A stretch of 44,466 nt of DNA from a virus. Both the position numbers and the translations under genes were made by a program. Below, in pieces: positions 29,855-37,106 of this stretch. A model generated the notes under the pieces. It did not search any database. It was not told where the DNA came from and worked only from the letters and a program-made list of their open reading frames with translations. The stretch covers positions 1-44,466 of the IMG/VR virus record IMGVR_UViG_3300037231_000132; one strand, written 5' to 3'. How positions within the stretch are numbered: the first letter of the stretch is position 1; each line of letters opens with the position of its first letter.

Positions 29855-32275
29855 ATGAAGCAACCACTTCAATTCCTGATCGCCGCCGAGGCGGATCTGT
29901 CGCTCGATGAGCAGCAGAGCCTTCTCGGCGGCGCCCTGCGCGAACAATTCGGCCAGGATGCCGATGGCTGCTCGCGCTTCTATCTCTACGAGACTTTCAA
30001 CGATTACGTGATTGCCCGCGGTCCGGACGGCGCGCTATTCCGCATTACCTACACGCTCGATGGGCAGACGATAACCTTTGGCGCGGCCGAGGAAGTGACC
30101 ACGGCCTATGTGCCGGTGGCTGAGAGTTCCGAATTCGATACGGTGGCCGAGGCGGATGCCGCGACTTCAACGCCTGGCCGCTACAAGATCACCGCAATCC
30201 GCGCCGGCTGGGGAACTGGCTCGGTGAGCGGCCATGCGGTTCCTCACTACTATCCGCCGGCGTTTGTCGGCCTGGTTGCAGAGGCGATGAACGGCAGGCC
30301 GTTCGGCCGCCGCCATCCCGATCCCAAGGGGCCTGATCCGACCGGGGCAACGCAGCCCGAGCGGATCGCAGGCTGGCTGGATGGAAGCAGCGTGGAAGGC
30401 CAGCGCGCCGTGGGCTACGTGAACCTATTCGCCGCTGAATCTGAACTCCGTTCCAAGCTTGATGAAGCGCGTCAGGCTGGACGCCTCAATCTCTTCGCCG
30501 TTTCGATGCTGGCAAACGTGGGTTACAAGGCCGGCGTGATGGAAGGCAAGCAGTGCCTGGTGGCGGAGAGCCTCGGCACGCTGTACTCCGTGGATCTGTG
30601 CGCGCGCGCCGGGGCCGGCGGCGAGTTCTTGACCGCGGCAAGTTTTGCAGGGAGCGATGTGGCGGCGGCGCAGGCAGCCGCTGTGAAACCGAACACCACC
30701 GCGATTGTGCCAAATCGCCATAACCGCGGCGGCGCTCCCAGCGCTACCGAAGGAGCACCTATGAAGAAGTCGATTCTTCAACTGCTCGAAGCGCTGCGCA
30801 AGAAGTCCGCCCCGCGCTGCGCCGAGCTGAGCTTGCAGTTTGCCAATGTACAGGAATCCGATTATCCGGCTTTCCTGGAAACAGTCACGAGTGCGCTCAC
30901 TGAAGCGCCTGCTGTGGATCCGGCGATCGCTGCCGCGGCTGCCGTCACCGCGGAAGCTGCCGCAACGCAGCTGGCCGAGGCGAAGCGCATCCAGAGCCGC
31001 AACCGCATTGAAGCTTCGCTGGTTGCATCCAAGCTCGCGAAGCCGGCGCAGGATCTGGCGCGCACGCATCTGGAAACCATGCTGACCTCCGAGTCGGACC
31101 TGGCTCAGACTGCGATCGACGCCGAGATCGCCAGCGTGCGCACGGCGTTCGCGGCATTCTCCAACGTCGGCCGTGTTCATCCGGCTGCTCGCGTGGAGCT
31201 TGACTCGGCCGACAAACTCAGTCTCGCCATGGAAGCGGCACTGGGCGTGCGGGAGAGCCAGAGCAAGGGCGTTCCCGCGTTCCGTGGGTTGATGGAAGGC
31301 TACAAGCAGATCACGGGCGATTGGAACCTCGACCGCTTGCGTGGTGGCGGCACGTTCAGCGGTAACCTGCTGACCGCGGAAGCCGTGTTGACGGGCGACT
31401 TCCCCAACATCCTGCTCAACTCCATGACCAAGCGGCTGCTGCAGGACTGGGCGGAGCTGGCGCTCGATGGATTGAAGAGCCTGTACACCAGCGCGCCGAT
31501 CAGCGATTACAAGCTGCAGGACCGGGTGCGTGAAGGTTTCTTCAGTGAACTGCCGGTGGTGACGGAAGGCGCGAACTATGCCGAAGTCAGCTATCCGACG
31601 GACGAGCTGATCACCTACCAGATGGTCAAGTACGGCGGGATGCTCACGATCTCTGAGGAGACCATCCGCAATGACGATTTGGGCGCCATCGCCCGCTTCC
31701 CCGGCCGCCTGGCCCGCGCCGGCCGCTTCACCCTGAAGCGGTTCATCACCGGGTTCTACCTCAACAACCCCAACTACACGGCTGACTCCGTGAGCTGGTT
31801 CAACGCAGCGCATAACAACGTGGGCTCCTCGGCGCTCAGTGTTGCGGCACTGATCGTGGTGCGCACGGCTCTCCGGCTGCAGTCGGAAAAGAACTCCGGC
31901 GAGCCGTTGGGCCTGCCCCTCAACTGGCTGATGGTGCCTGCGGCTCTTGAGTCGACGGCAATCGCCATCAACCAGACCGACACCGCGGGCAGCAACCAGT
32001 TCTTCCACGCCTTCGGCGCGAACAACGAGCGGATCATCGTGAACGAGATGCTCGACGCCACCGACAACCAGAGCTGGTATGCGGGGACGGATCAGAACAA
32101 CGCTCCGTTCATGGAACTCGGCTTCCTCGACGGTATCGAGAATCCGCAGATATTCCTCGCCAACCAGCCCACTATCGGCACCCAGTTCACGGCCGATGAG
32201 CTGCAGTACAAGGTGAAGTTCCCGTTCTCGGGCGCCATCACCGACTACCGCGGTGTTTACAAGCAGGTCGTCTAG
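29855..32275 (+). CDS. Prohead protease-scaffold-major capsid fusion (806 aa)
   Basis: Three parts in one frame. The protease (1 to about 265) has His154 in FGRRHPDPKG, Ser217 in LNLFAVSMLANVG, and LGTLYSVDLCARAGAGGEFL, which resembles the end of prohead protease domains. Residues about 303-460 are an Ala-rich helix that fits a scaffold. From about 460 the sequence (RGGGTFSGNLLTAEAVLTGD, ELPVVTEGANYAEVSYPTDE, ISEETIRNDDLGAIARFPGR) is the HK97-fold capsid. At residue 303 an ATG (30761) preceded by AAGGAG at 7 bases would start scaffold-capsid alone, recalling Mu gene I/Z. Cleavage must free the capsid. The fold call is strong; internal initiation is inferred. Confidence 0.8.
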   Translation: MKQPLQFLIAAEADLSLDEQQSLLGGALREQFGQDADGCSRFYLYETFNDYVIARGPDGALFRITYTLDGQTITFGAAEEVTTAYVPVAESSEFDTVAEADAATSTPGRYKITAIRAGWGTGSVSGHAVPHYYPPAFVGLVAEAMNGRPFGRRHPDPKGPDPTGATQPERIAGWLDGSSVEGQRAVGYVNLFAAESELRSKLDEARQAGRLNLFAVSMLANVGYKAGVMEGKQCLVAESLGTLYSVDLCARAGAGGEFLTAASFAGSDVAAAQAAAVKPNTTAIVPNRHNRGGAPSATEGAPMKKSILQLLEALRKKSAPRCAELSLQFANVQESDYPAFLETVTSALTEAPAVDPAIAAAAAVTAEAAATQLAEAKRIQSRNRIEASLVASKLAKPAQDLARTHLETMLTSESDLAQTAIDAEIASVRTAFAAFSNVGRVHPAARVELDSADKLSLAMEAALGVRESQSKGVPAFRGLMEGYKQITGDWNLDRLRGGGTFSGNLLTAEAVLTGDFPNILLNSMTKRLLQDWAELALDGLKSLYTSAPISDYKLQDRVREGFFSELPVVTEGANYAEVSYPTDELITYQMVKYGGMLTISEETIRNDDLGAIARFPGRLARAGRFTLKRFITGFYLNNPNYTADSVSWFNAAHNNVGSSALSVAALIVVRTALRLQSEKNSGEPLGLPLNWLMVPAALESTAIAINQTDTAGSNQFFHAFGANNERIIVNEMLDATDNQSWYAGTDQNNAPFMELGFLDGIENPQIFLANQPTIGTQFTADELQYKVKFPFSGAITDYRGVYKQVV
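30761..32275 (+). CDS. Internal in-frame start: scaffold-capsid form (504 aa)
   Basis: ATG 30761 (MKKSILQLLEALRKKSAPRC) has a near-perfect AAGGAG with 7-base spacing, which is hard to explain by chance inside a coding sequence. It would produce the scaffold-capsid part without the protease. This resembles how Mu makes Z from inside I, but with the capsid still attached. In most phages the capsid must outnumber the protease by far, and this start would give that ratio. No proteomic data can be seen here. Confidence 0.5.
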   Translation: MKKSILQLLEALRKKSAPRCAELSLQFANVQESDYPAFLETVTSALTEAPAVDPAIAAAAAVTAEAAATQLAEAKRIQSRNRIEASLVASKLAKPAQDLARTHLETMLTSESDLAQTAIDAEIASVRTAFAAFSNVGRVHPAARVELDSADKLSLAMEAALGVRESQSKGVPAFRGLMEGYKQITGDWNLDRLRGGGTFSGNLLTAEAVLTGDFPNILLNSMTKRLLQDWAELALDGLKSLYTSAPISDYKLQDRVREGFFSELPVVTEGANYAEVSYPTDELITYQMVKYGGMLTISEETIRNDDLGAIARFPGRLARAGRFTLKRFITGFYLNNPNYTADSVSWFNAAHNNVGSSALSVAALIVVRTALRLQSEKNSGEPLGLPLNWLMVPAALESTAIAINQTDTAGSNQFFHAFGANNERIIVNEMLDATDNQSWYAGTDQNNAPFMELGFLDGIENPQIFLANQPTIGTQFTADELQYKVKFPFSGAITDYRGVYKQVV

Positions 32276-32309
32276 GCATTACCCAACAACGATGCTGTCG
32301 CATTGCTGG

Positions 32310-32338
32310 CGCGGCCCTGGACAACCTCCAGGGCCGCG
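32310..32338 (+). other. 11-bp hairpin after the capsid gene
   Basis: CGCGGCCCTGG (32310-32320) pairs perfectly with CCAGGGCCGCG (32328-32338) across a 7-base loop, 18 bases before the next start. There is no U-tract, so it looks like a transcript-stability or partial-attenuation element that would keep capsid mRNA abundant relative to what follows. Confidence 0.5.
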
Positions 32339-32355
32339 GATGAAAAGAGGAACCG

Positions 32356-32736
32356 ATGCAGGAACGCTTTCGCAGAAACCAGATCACGCTTCCGCTGCCC
32401 GCGGCGCTGGCTGTCAGCGTTGGCCAGGTCACCTTCACGGCGACCAGGCCGATGACGATCTCCGGCGCGCAGCTCTGCCTTTCCGATACGGGCACGGGCG
32501 CGGGCAACACTACCGTCAACATCAAGCAGAACGGCACGCTGATCGGCACCATCTCAATCGCGGGTGCGGCTACGGGCAAGTCGCTCGCCACCGCGCTGGC
32601 CACCACGTCGCAGTTTCCGTCCGGCATCCGCTTCAATGTGGGCGATGTGCTCACGCTTGACCTGGCTGCGCTGCCGGCAACCACGAATCCGAAGGCTGGG
32701 TTTGTTGTGCTGGATGTCTACGAGCTGGACGTTTAA
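32356..32736 (+). CDS. Probable head decoration or minor beta-sandwich protein (126 aa)
   Basis: Beta-rich, low-charge protein with repeated strands (LAVSVGQVTFTATRPMTISG, NTTVNIKQNGTLIGTISIAG) and no signal peptide. It directly follows the capsid gene, the usual place for a decoration or trimeric cement protein. GAGGA precedes the ATG. Family not recognised. Confidence 0.6.
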   Translation: MQERFRRNQITLPLPAALAVSVGQVTFTATRPMTISGAQLCLSDTGTGAGNTTVNIKQNGTLIGTISIAGAATGKSLATALATTSQFPSGIRFNVGDVLTLDLAALPATTNPKAGFVVLDVYELDV

Positions 32737-32746
32737 CAACAGTGAA

Positions 32747-32796
32747 CAGTGGTCAGTGACCAGCTTTGGTTCCTGACCACTGACGACTGACCACTG
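32747..32796. repeat. Inverted-repeat element CAGTGGTCAG/CTGACCACTG
   Basis: CAGTGGTCAG (32747-32756) is complementary to two later copies of CTGACCACTG (32773-32782 and 32787-32796). It lies in the gap between two head genes. Arrays of GTGGTCAGTG-type units are typical of acidobacterial intergenic DNA (from memory), so this is host-style repeat DNA inside the phage structural operon. It can fold into a strong stem-loop on either strand. Confidence 0.6.
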
Positions 32797-32803
32797 GATT
32801 GCG

Positions 32804-33535
32804 ATGCCCTTTCCATATTCCATTCCGGACTTTGTTGGCGAGATCCCGAACGTGCTGTCGGATGATCTCAACCGCGTTGCATCGTCTCTGCCGGCGTTTG
32901 CGGCGCGAGCCATCCTGCAGCGCTACTCGGCGGACTCGCCGCTTTACATCGTTTCGGACATCGAAGGCAACGGCACCAATTACATTCCGGTTCCTGTTGC
33001 TCCTGGCGAGGGCAACGACCTTCCGGTTTGGGAGAGCAACTTCTCTGCGATCCAGACGATTGAGTTTCCCATCCTGCAGCAGCCGCCGCAGTACGTCCTG
33101 GACTCGGACTTCCGCTTGTACCGTACGCCGGGGCAGCCCGACACCATCCTGATCAACTTCGACACGCCCAACAACGGCGATGTGCTGCGCTGCACCTGGA
33201 CGGCTCGTCACCTGGCGGATGGATCCACGGTGCCGGATAAGGACTTTTACGCGGTGGTGGATTTCGCCGCGTCGCTGGCTGCCGAGCGGCTGGCCAGCTT
33301 CTATGTGGGGGTGGGCGATTCAACCATCCAGGCAGACGTGGTGCAGTACCGGTCGAAGTCGTCGGAGATGCTGAAGGTGGCGGCGGCGCTGCGCAAGCGC
33401 TACTACAACCACATGGGCATTGAAGAGGGCGCGACGGGCGAGGCGGACACCGGACCGGCCTTCGCGATCGGCAACCAGTACCTGGAACAAAACTCCGGAG
33501 TGGACCGGCTTGTCCACGACAAATACTCACGATGA
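32804..33535 (+). CDS. Structural protein, possible head-tail connector (243 aa)
   Basis: MPFPYSIPDFVGEIPNVLSD opens a protein with a beta-rich middle (PVPVAPGEGNDLPVWESNFS, LYRTPGQPDTILINFDTPNN) and a C-terminal helical part (QYRSKSSEMLKVAAALRKRY). Its place between the capsid and tail completion genes fits an adaptor. No family recognised with confidence. It ends in an ATGA overlap with the next gene (33532-33535). The ribosome-binding site is weak. Confidence 0.62.
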   Translation: MPFPYSIPDFVGEIPNVLSDDLNRVASSLPAFAARAILQRYSADSPLYIVSDIEGNGTNYIPVPVAPGEGNDLPVWESNFSAIQTIEFPILQQPPQYVLDSDFRLYRTPGQPDTILINFDTPNNGDVLRCTWTARHLADGSTVPDKDFYAVVDFAASLAAERLASFYVGVGDSTIQADVVQYRSKSSEMLKVAAALRKRYYNHMGIEEGATGEADTGPAFAIGNQYLEQNSGVDRLVHDKYSR

Positions 33536-34077
33536 GCTGGTCAGTCAACATCACGGGGACGGCGGGGCTTGCCAACGAGTTGCTGGCGGCCGTGCAGGAT
33601 GGCACGCAGACGGGCCTGGAAGCGCTGGGCGTGAAAGGCGCGGAGATGGTGCAGGAGTTCATCACGACGCCCTACAACGGCAAGCCGGCGGCCGTCTGCT
33701 TCGGACACCTGGCCGGCAGCATTGCCTCAACCTATCTGCGCGATGCTTCGCAGATGGGCGTGATTATCGGCGTGGGTCCGCAGCTGGGCGCAGACGCTTA
33801 CGCCGCGCCGGTGGAGACGGGCGCACGGCCGCACATGCCGCCGGCGAGCGAGCTGGTGCCGTGGGTGATGAAAAAGTTCGACATCACTGATGAGAAGCAG
33901 GCGCTGAGCGCCGCCTTCGCCGTGGCGCTGTCGATCCGCAAGAAAGGCACGCAAGGTCACCAGATGTTCAGCCGGGCCCTGGTGGAGCTGGAGCCGCTTT
34001 GCGCGCCTACTCTCGAAGCCAACCTGGCTCGCGCCTTCCAGTCGCACGGCTTTGTTCCGCTCGGAGGCCTGGCATGA
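33532..34077 (+). CDS. Tail completion protein, HK97 gp10-type
   Basis: 181 aa. VETGARPHMPPASELVPWVM followed by SIRKKGTQGHQMFSRALVEL is the HK97-gp10/tail-completion pattern, which caps the tail tube at the head end. ATGA overlaps on both sides (33532 and 34074). Mu gpG family proteins are related in fold and role. Confidence 0.72.
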   Translation: MSWSVNITGTAGLANELLAAVQDGTQTGLEALGVKGAEMVQEFITTPYNGKPAAVCFGHLAGSIASTYLRDASQMGVIIGVGPQLGADAYAAPVETGARPHMPPASELVPWVMKKFDITDEKQALSAAFAVALSIRKKGTQGHQMFSRALVELEPLCAPTLEANLARAFQSHGFVPLGGLA

Positions 34078-34574
34078 GCGCCTTTGACGCGGTGAATGCC
34101 GTGGAAGCGCGCCTGGCGGCCGTGGCCGGCGTGGGACCGAACGTGTACAACATGACGCGCGCGGCCATCACAGATCTGGAGTTCAAGCAGATTTTTATTG
34201 ATGCAGTGACCACGCCGGGCACGCAAATAGTGCGCGCGTGGCAGGTGACGCGCGAGGCCACGGCGGCGAAAGACGAAGAGATGAATGCGATGAGCCGCAC
34301 CCACCAGGTGGTGATGACCGGCTTTATGGGCTTTCAGGATGGAGTCTCGGAGCCGATCTTTCAGCAGCTCATCGAGACGGTGTGCGCGGCCTTCGACACC
34401 TACGCGCAGCCGACTGGATCCGCGTTGCGCCGCTTCGTGAGTGCGCAGTATCCGAATGGCCAGTTCGATTGGAGCGGGCCGACACAGGTTGAGTTTGTGA
34501 AGTTGGGAATGCTGGCCAGTGTGCTGGTGCACGCAGCCCGGCTGGTTTATCCGGTTCGAGAGTATCCGCTCTAA
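34074..34574 (+). CDS. Tail terminator-like protein (166 aa)
   Basis: It starts at ATG 34074 in an ATGA overlap with the completion gene; the frame upstream to 33999 is antisense-like noise. Helix-strand order (AVEARLAAVAGVGPNVYNMT, then AFDTYAQPTGSALRRFVS, and VEFVKLGMLASVLVHAARLV) fits small tail terminator proteins that stop tube growth. Homology is positional, not proven. Confidence 0.62.
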   Translation: MSAFDAVNAVEARLAAVAGVGPNVYNMTRAAITDLEFKQIFIDAVTTPGTQIVRAWQVTREATAAKDEEMNAMSRTHQVVMTGFMGFQDGVSEPIFQQLIETVCAAFDTYAQPTGSALRRFVSAQYPNGQFDWSGPTQVEFVKLGMLASVLVHAARLVYPVREYPL

Positions 34575-34594
34575 GCGAGCAGAAGGAGCAGTCA

Positions 34595-35611
34595 ATGCCA
34601 ATTGGAATCCAGGTCCAGCGGTCTATCACGCGCAACGTGGTGCTGAGCGCCAAGTCGCAAGAGACCGTCGGCGAGGTATTTGCCGACGCGTCGCTCACCT
34701 ATCTTTGCCGCGCGGAGACATCCGGCTATGCGCAGCTCGAACTCGGCAAGGAATCCGATCTGGCCTACACCAGCAAGAACGGGCTCTCCGCAGCGACGGA
34801 GAGCCGGCTCATTACGCAGTCGAGTGCATTCACGCTGAGCACGCGACTGGATGACTTCCTGGCCGGCTACCTGTTCGCCTTCCTGATGGGCCAGGAGACT
34901 TTCACCGCCGGCGCGCCGAACACGCATCTGTTCACCATGAAGGACACCGGCGACCCAGCCGTGATGACCAATGTGTACATCGAAGACGGCGGCGGCATGA
35001 AGCGCAAGTGGTCAGACATGGCGCTTACGCAGCTGGTGCTCTCAGGCAGCGACAAGGGCTCCATCACGGCCAAGGCCAGCTTCCTCGGCCTGGGCACGGT
35101 GACGGCCGACATCACCAATGCCATGGCGGCGCTGCCCGCTCTGCCCACGGCGCAGTACCTCTACGGTTCGGACTCCACGGTGTCGATGGGGCCGATCGGC
35201 GCGCTCGCCTCCATGAATCCGCGCGTGCTGAGCTGGGAGGCGACGTTCGATCACAACTGCGAGCTGTTCCGCGCAACGGGCGGCGGCGTGAAGCCTTTCT
35301 TTGTGCGCCAGGGCAATCCGACGCACAAGCTCAAACTCGTAATCGCGGCCATCAGCTCCGCCGACATCTTCGATTGGATGACGGCGCAGACGCCGCTCGG
35401 CATCACCATCAACGTGGCCAGCGGTGCCACAACGCTGCTGATGACCTACCTCAACGTGATCCTGCCCAAGTCTGACCTGGGCGAGCAGGACAAGTACATT
35501 GCCTTCACGGTGGACCTGGATGAGAACTCTATCCTGCAACCTGCCGGCGGGGGCGCCCCTGTAACGGTGACGGTGGGCAATACCGATCCCGCTTACCTGG
35601 TCGGCGTCTAG
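34595..35611 (+). CDS. Major tail tube protein
   Basis: 338 aa, beta-rich from start to end with a repeat-like strand pattern (FADASLTYLCRAETSGYAQL, KRKWSDMALTQLVLSGSDKG) and a C-terminal beta domain. It lies directly before a strong terminator and ahead of the tape measure, the normal place for the tube gene, and no sheath gene is present, so the tail is flexible and non-contractile. GAAGGAG precedes the ATG. Confidence 0.75.
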   Translation: MPIGIQVQRSITRNVVLSAKSQETVGEVFADASLTYLCRAETSGYAQLELGKESDLAYTSKNGLSAATESRLITQSSAFTLSTRLDDFLAGYLFAFLMGQETFTAGAPNTHLFTMKDTGDPAVMTNVYIEDGGGMKRKWSDMALTQLVLSGSDKGSITAKASFLGLGTVTADITNAMAALPALPTAQYLYGSDSTVSMGPIGALASMNPRVLSWEATFDHNCELFRATGGGVKPFFVRQGNPTHKLKLVIAAISSADIFDWMTAQTPLGITINVASGATTLLMTYLNVILPKSDLGEQDKYIAFTVDLDENSILQPAGGGAPVTVTVGNTDPAYLVGV

Positions 35612-35629
35612 GCCAAACAAGTTGTCTCC

Positions 35630-35664
35630 AGGGGAAGGCTCATGCGCGCCTTCCCCTCCTTTTT
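35630..35664 (+). terminator. Rho-independent terminator after the tail tube gene
   Basis: A perfect 10-base stem AGGGGAAGGC (35630-35639) with GCCTTCCCCT (35648-35657), loop TCATGCGC, then CC and five T (35660-35664). It ends or attenuates the head/tube transcript, giving excess head and tube over the tail-tip genes. Confidence 0.85.
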
Positions 35665-35706
35665 ATCTGATGTGACCTTTGGACAGCCGAATTGAAGGAG
35701 GGAACG

Positions 35707-35886
35707 ATGCAACGTAGAGCAGACGCCTTCAATCGCCACATCGAGTGGTGGAAGAAAGCGAATGCGGCCAATTTGGCCGATCAATCGCAGGAGCCGCGGG
35801 CCGAGCTAGTGGTGGGAGCAGCTGCAGCTGCCTGGAATGCGGCTCTTTCCTGGGCGGCTGAGCAAATAGGCGAGAAGAAGGATTGA
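35707..35886 (+). CDS. Small hypothetical protein (59 aa)
   Basis: It starts at ATG 35707 with a full AAGGAGG at proper distance. The helical sequence MQRRADAFNRHIEWWKKANA followed by an Ala-rich helix gives no family. It sits between the terminator and the tail chaperone-position genes, where a small regulator or assembly factor could lie. Confidence 0.65.
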   Translation: MQRRADAFNRHIEWWKKANAANLADQSQEPRAELVVGAAAAAWNAALSWAAEQIGEKKD

Positions 35887-35934
35887 AGTAAGCCGCTTCT
35901 TCTTTTCTGAATTAATCGAACAAATCTGGAGGAC

Positions 35935-36711
35935 ATGATGGGTAGGCTGAATCAGGTTGTGCACGAGGTTCCGCGCGAGGACGTTGGAACAGAAACGAAG
36001 CCCGCGCTGTTGCCGTTGGATGCGCCGCGCGCGGTGGCATTCAAAACAAAGACCGGGAATTTTGTCTACCACTTCCGCCGCATCGAGTTGAAGGACTGGG
36101 AGAAGTACTTCCAGTCGATCGTGCACCAGACCATCAACACGAGGGGCGCGCGCGAAGAGGTATTTGAATCGGATAGCGCGCTGGTCGACCTGGTGGACCG
36201 CACAGTGTCTTCCGTCGACGGTTACGCGCTTCACCCCGAGCCCAAGGATTGGAAGCGGACGCTTCCCATTCAGCACAGACTTGTGGCCGGCACTGTGCTC
36301 CGCGCGGTGGGGCAGAGCACCGGTGCGCGCGACCTGGGGACGCTGTGCGACCTGGTGGATGTGAGCCTGGATGCCAACTGGGGTGTGAGCGACGGCAAGA
36401 CGACGCAGTACACGGGCCTCATCCATCGCTTCCGGCAGCCGGGCATTGCGGATCTGAAGCGCTTCAACTTTGAAGCGGCGCGCGTGCGGGTGACGGGCAA
36501 CGCCGAGAACGGCATAACCAGCTACCCGGCGCGCCAGGGCATCGCGATGAAGATCTACGACGATCTCATTGAATCGGTGGACGGCTACAGCGTGAAGGGC
36601 CTTCCGCTCTCAGAGACGTTCGACGAAGTGAAGGAATGGATGGACGGCGCGCACAAGGCAGCCGCTGTACTGGCTTTGTTCTCGCAGGATGAGCAGATCA
36701 CCGTTGAGTAG
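35935..36711 (+). CDS. Probable tail assembly protein (258 aa)
   Basis: ATG 35935 or 35938 after GGAGGA. AFKTKTGNFVYHFRRIELKD and a helical body with strands suit the tail assembly chaperone that coats the tape measure in siphophages, since the gene stands one gene before the tape measure. I saw no clear slippery site for a frameshifted longer form. Family not recognised. Confidence 0.58.
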   Translation: MMGRLNQVVHEVPREDVGTETKPALLPLDAPRAVAFKTKTGNFVYHFRRIELKDWEKYFQSIVHQTINTRGAREEVFESDSALVDLVDRTVSSVDGYALHPEPKDWKRTLPIQHRLVAGTVLRAVGQSTGARDLGTLCDLVDVSLDANWGVSDGKTTQYTGLIHRFRQPGIADLKRFNFEAARVRVTGNAENGITSYPARQGIAMKIYDDLIESVDGYSVKGLPLSETFDEVKEWMDGAHKAAAVLALFSQDEQITVE

Positions 36712-36722
36712 GAAGGCTCCCA

Positions 36723-37103
36723 ATGCGCGACTTGGCAATGCTGCGGCGCGCGGCTGCGGAGTTCTTTATCGAAGGCTTCATGGCTCCGGAGGTTGCGCGC
36801 ATGCTGGCCAACACAGCTCCGGAGCTGCAGGAACGGGCGCGGGCGTCGCTGATGTCCGTGGACGGCAAGCCGATGCGCACCGTGCCGGATGGGGCCTTTC
36901 TGTGGATACGGTATCTGATCTGGCTGGAGCAGGTGCTGGAGATTATGCCATTGACGCTGAACGCCGTGGAAGTGGAAGCGCTGATGGTGCTGAAGCGCGA
37001 GCGAGGCAGGTTTCAGGCCGCGCATCCGGCATGTCCGCACTGCGGGCTGCCTAACGAGGCGCACGCGCTGCGGTGCAGGGAGTGCATGGGGGAGATCAAG
37101 TAA
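36723..37103 (+). CDS. Helical protein with C-terminal zinc ribbon (126 aa)
   Basis: Helical N-terminal two thirds (AMLRRAAAEFFIEGFMAPEV, WIRYLIWLEQVLEIMPLTLN) and a C-terminal CPHCG with CRECMGEIK, a compact zinc ribbon. Located where the second chaperone product of siphophages is usually encoded. The ribbon makes it unlike the known ones. Ends three bases before the tape measure start. Confidence 0.6.
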   Translation: MRDLAMLRRAAAEFFIEGFMAPEVARMLANTAPELQERARASLMSVDGKPMRTVPDGAFLWIRYLIWLEQVLEIMPLTLNAVEVEALMVLKRERGRFQAAHPACPHCGLPNEAHALRCRECMGEIK

Positions 37104-37106
37104 GCG

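Noticed and set aside
30425-32008. 527-codon minus-strand frame in the capsid gene
   Set aside because: It is a shadow of GC-biased codons opposite the capsid polyprotein, with no recognisable domain.
35935-37103. Programmed frameshift joining the two chaperone-position genes
   Set aside because: The second gene has its own ATG and zinc ribbon, a gap with stop codon separates them, and I saw no convincing slippery heptamer at the end of the first.
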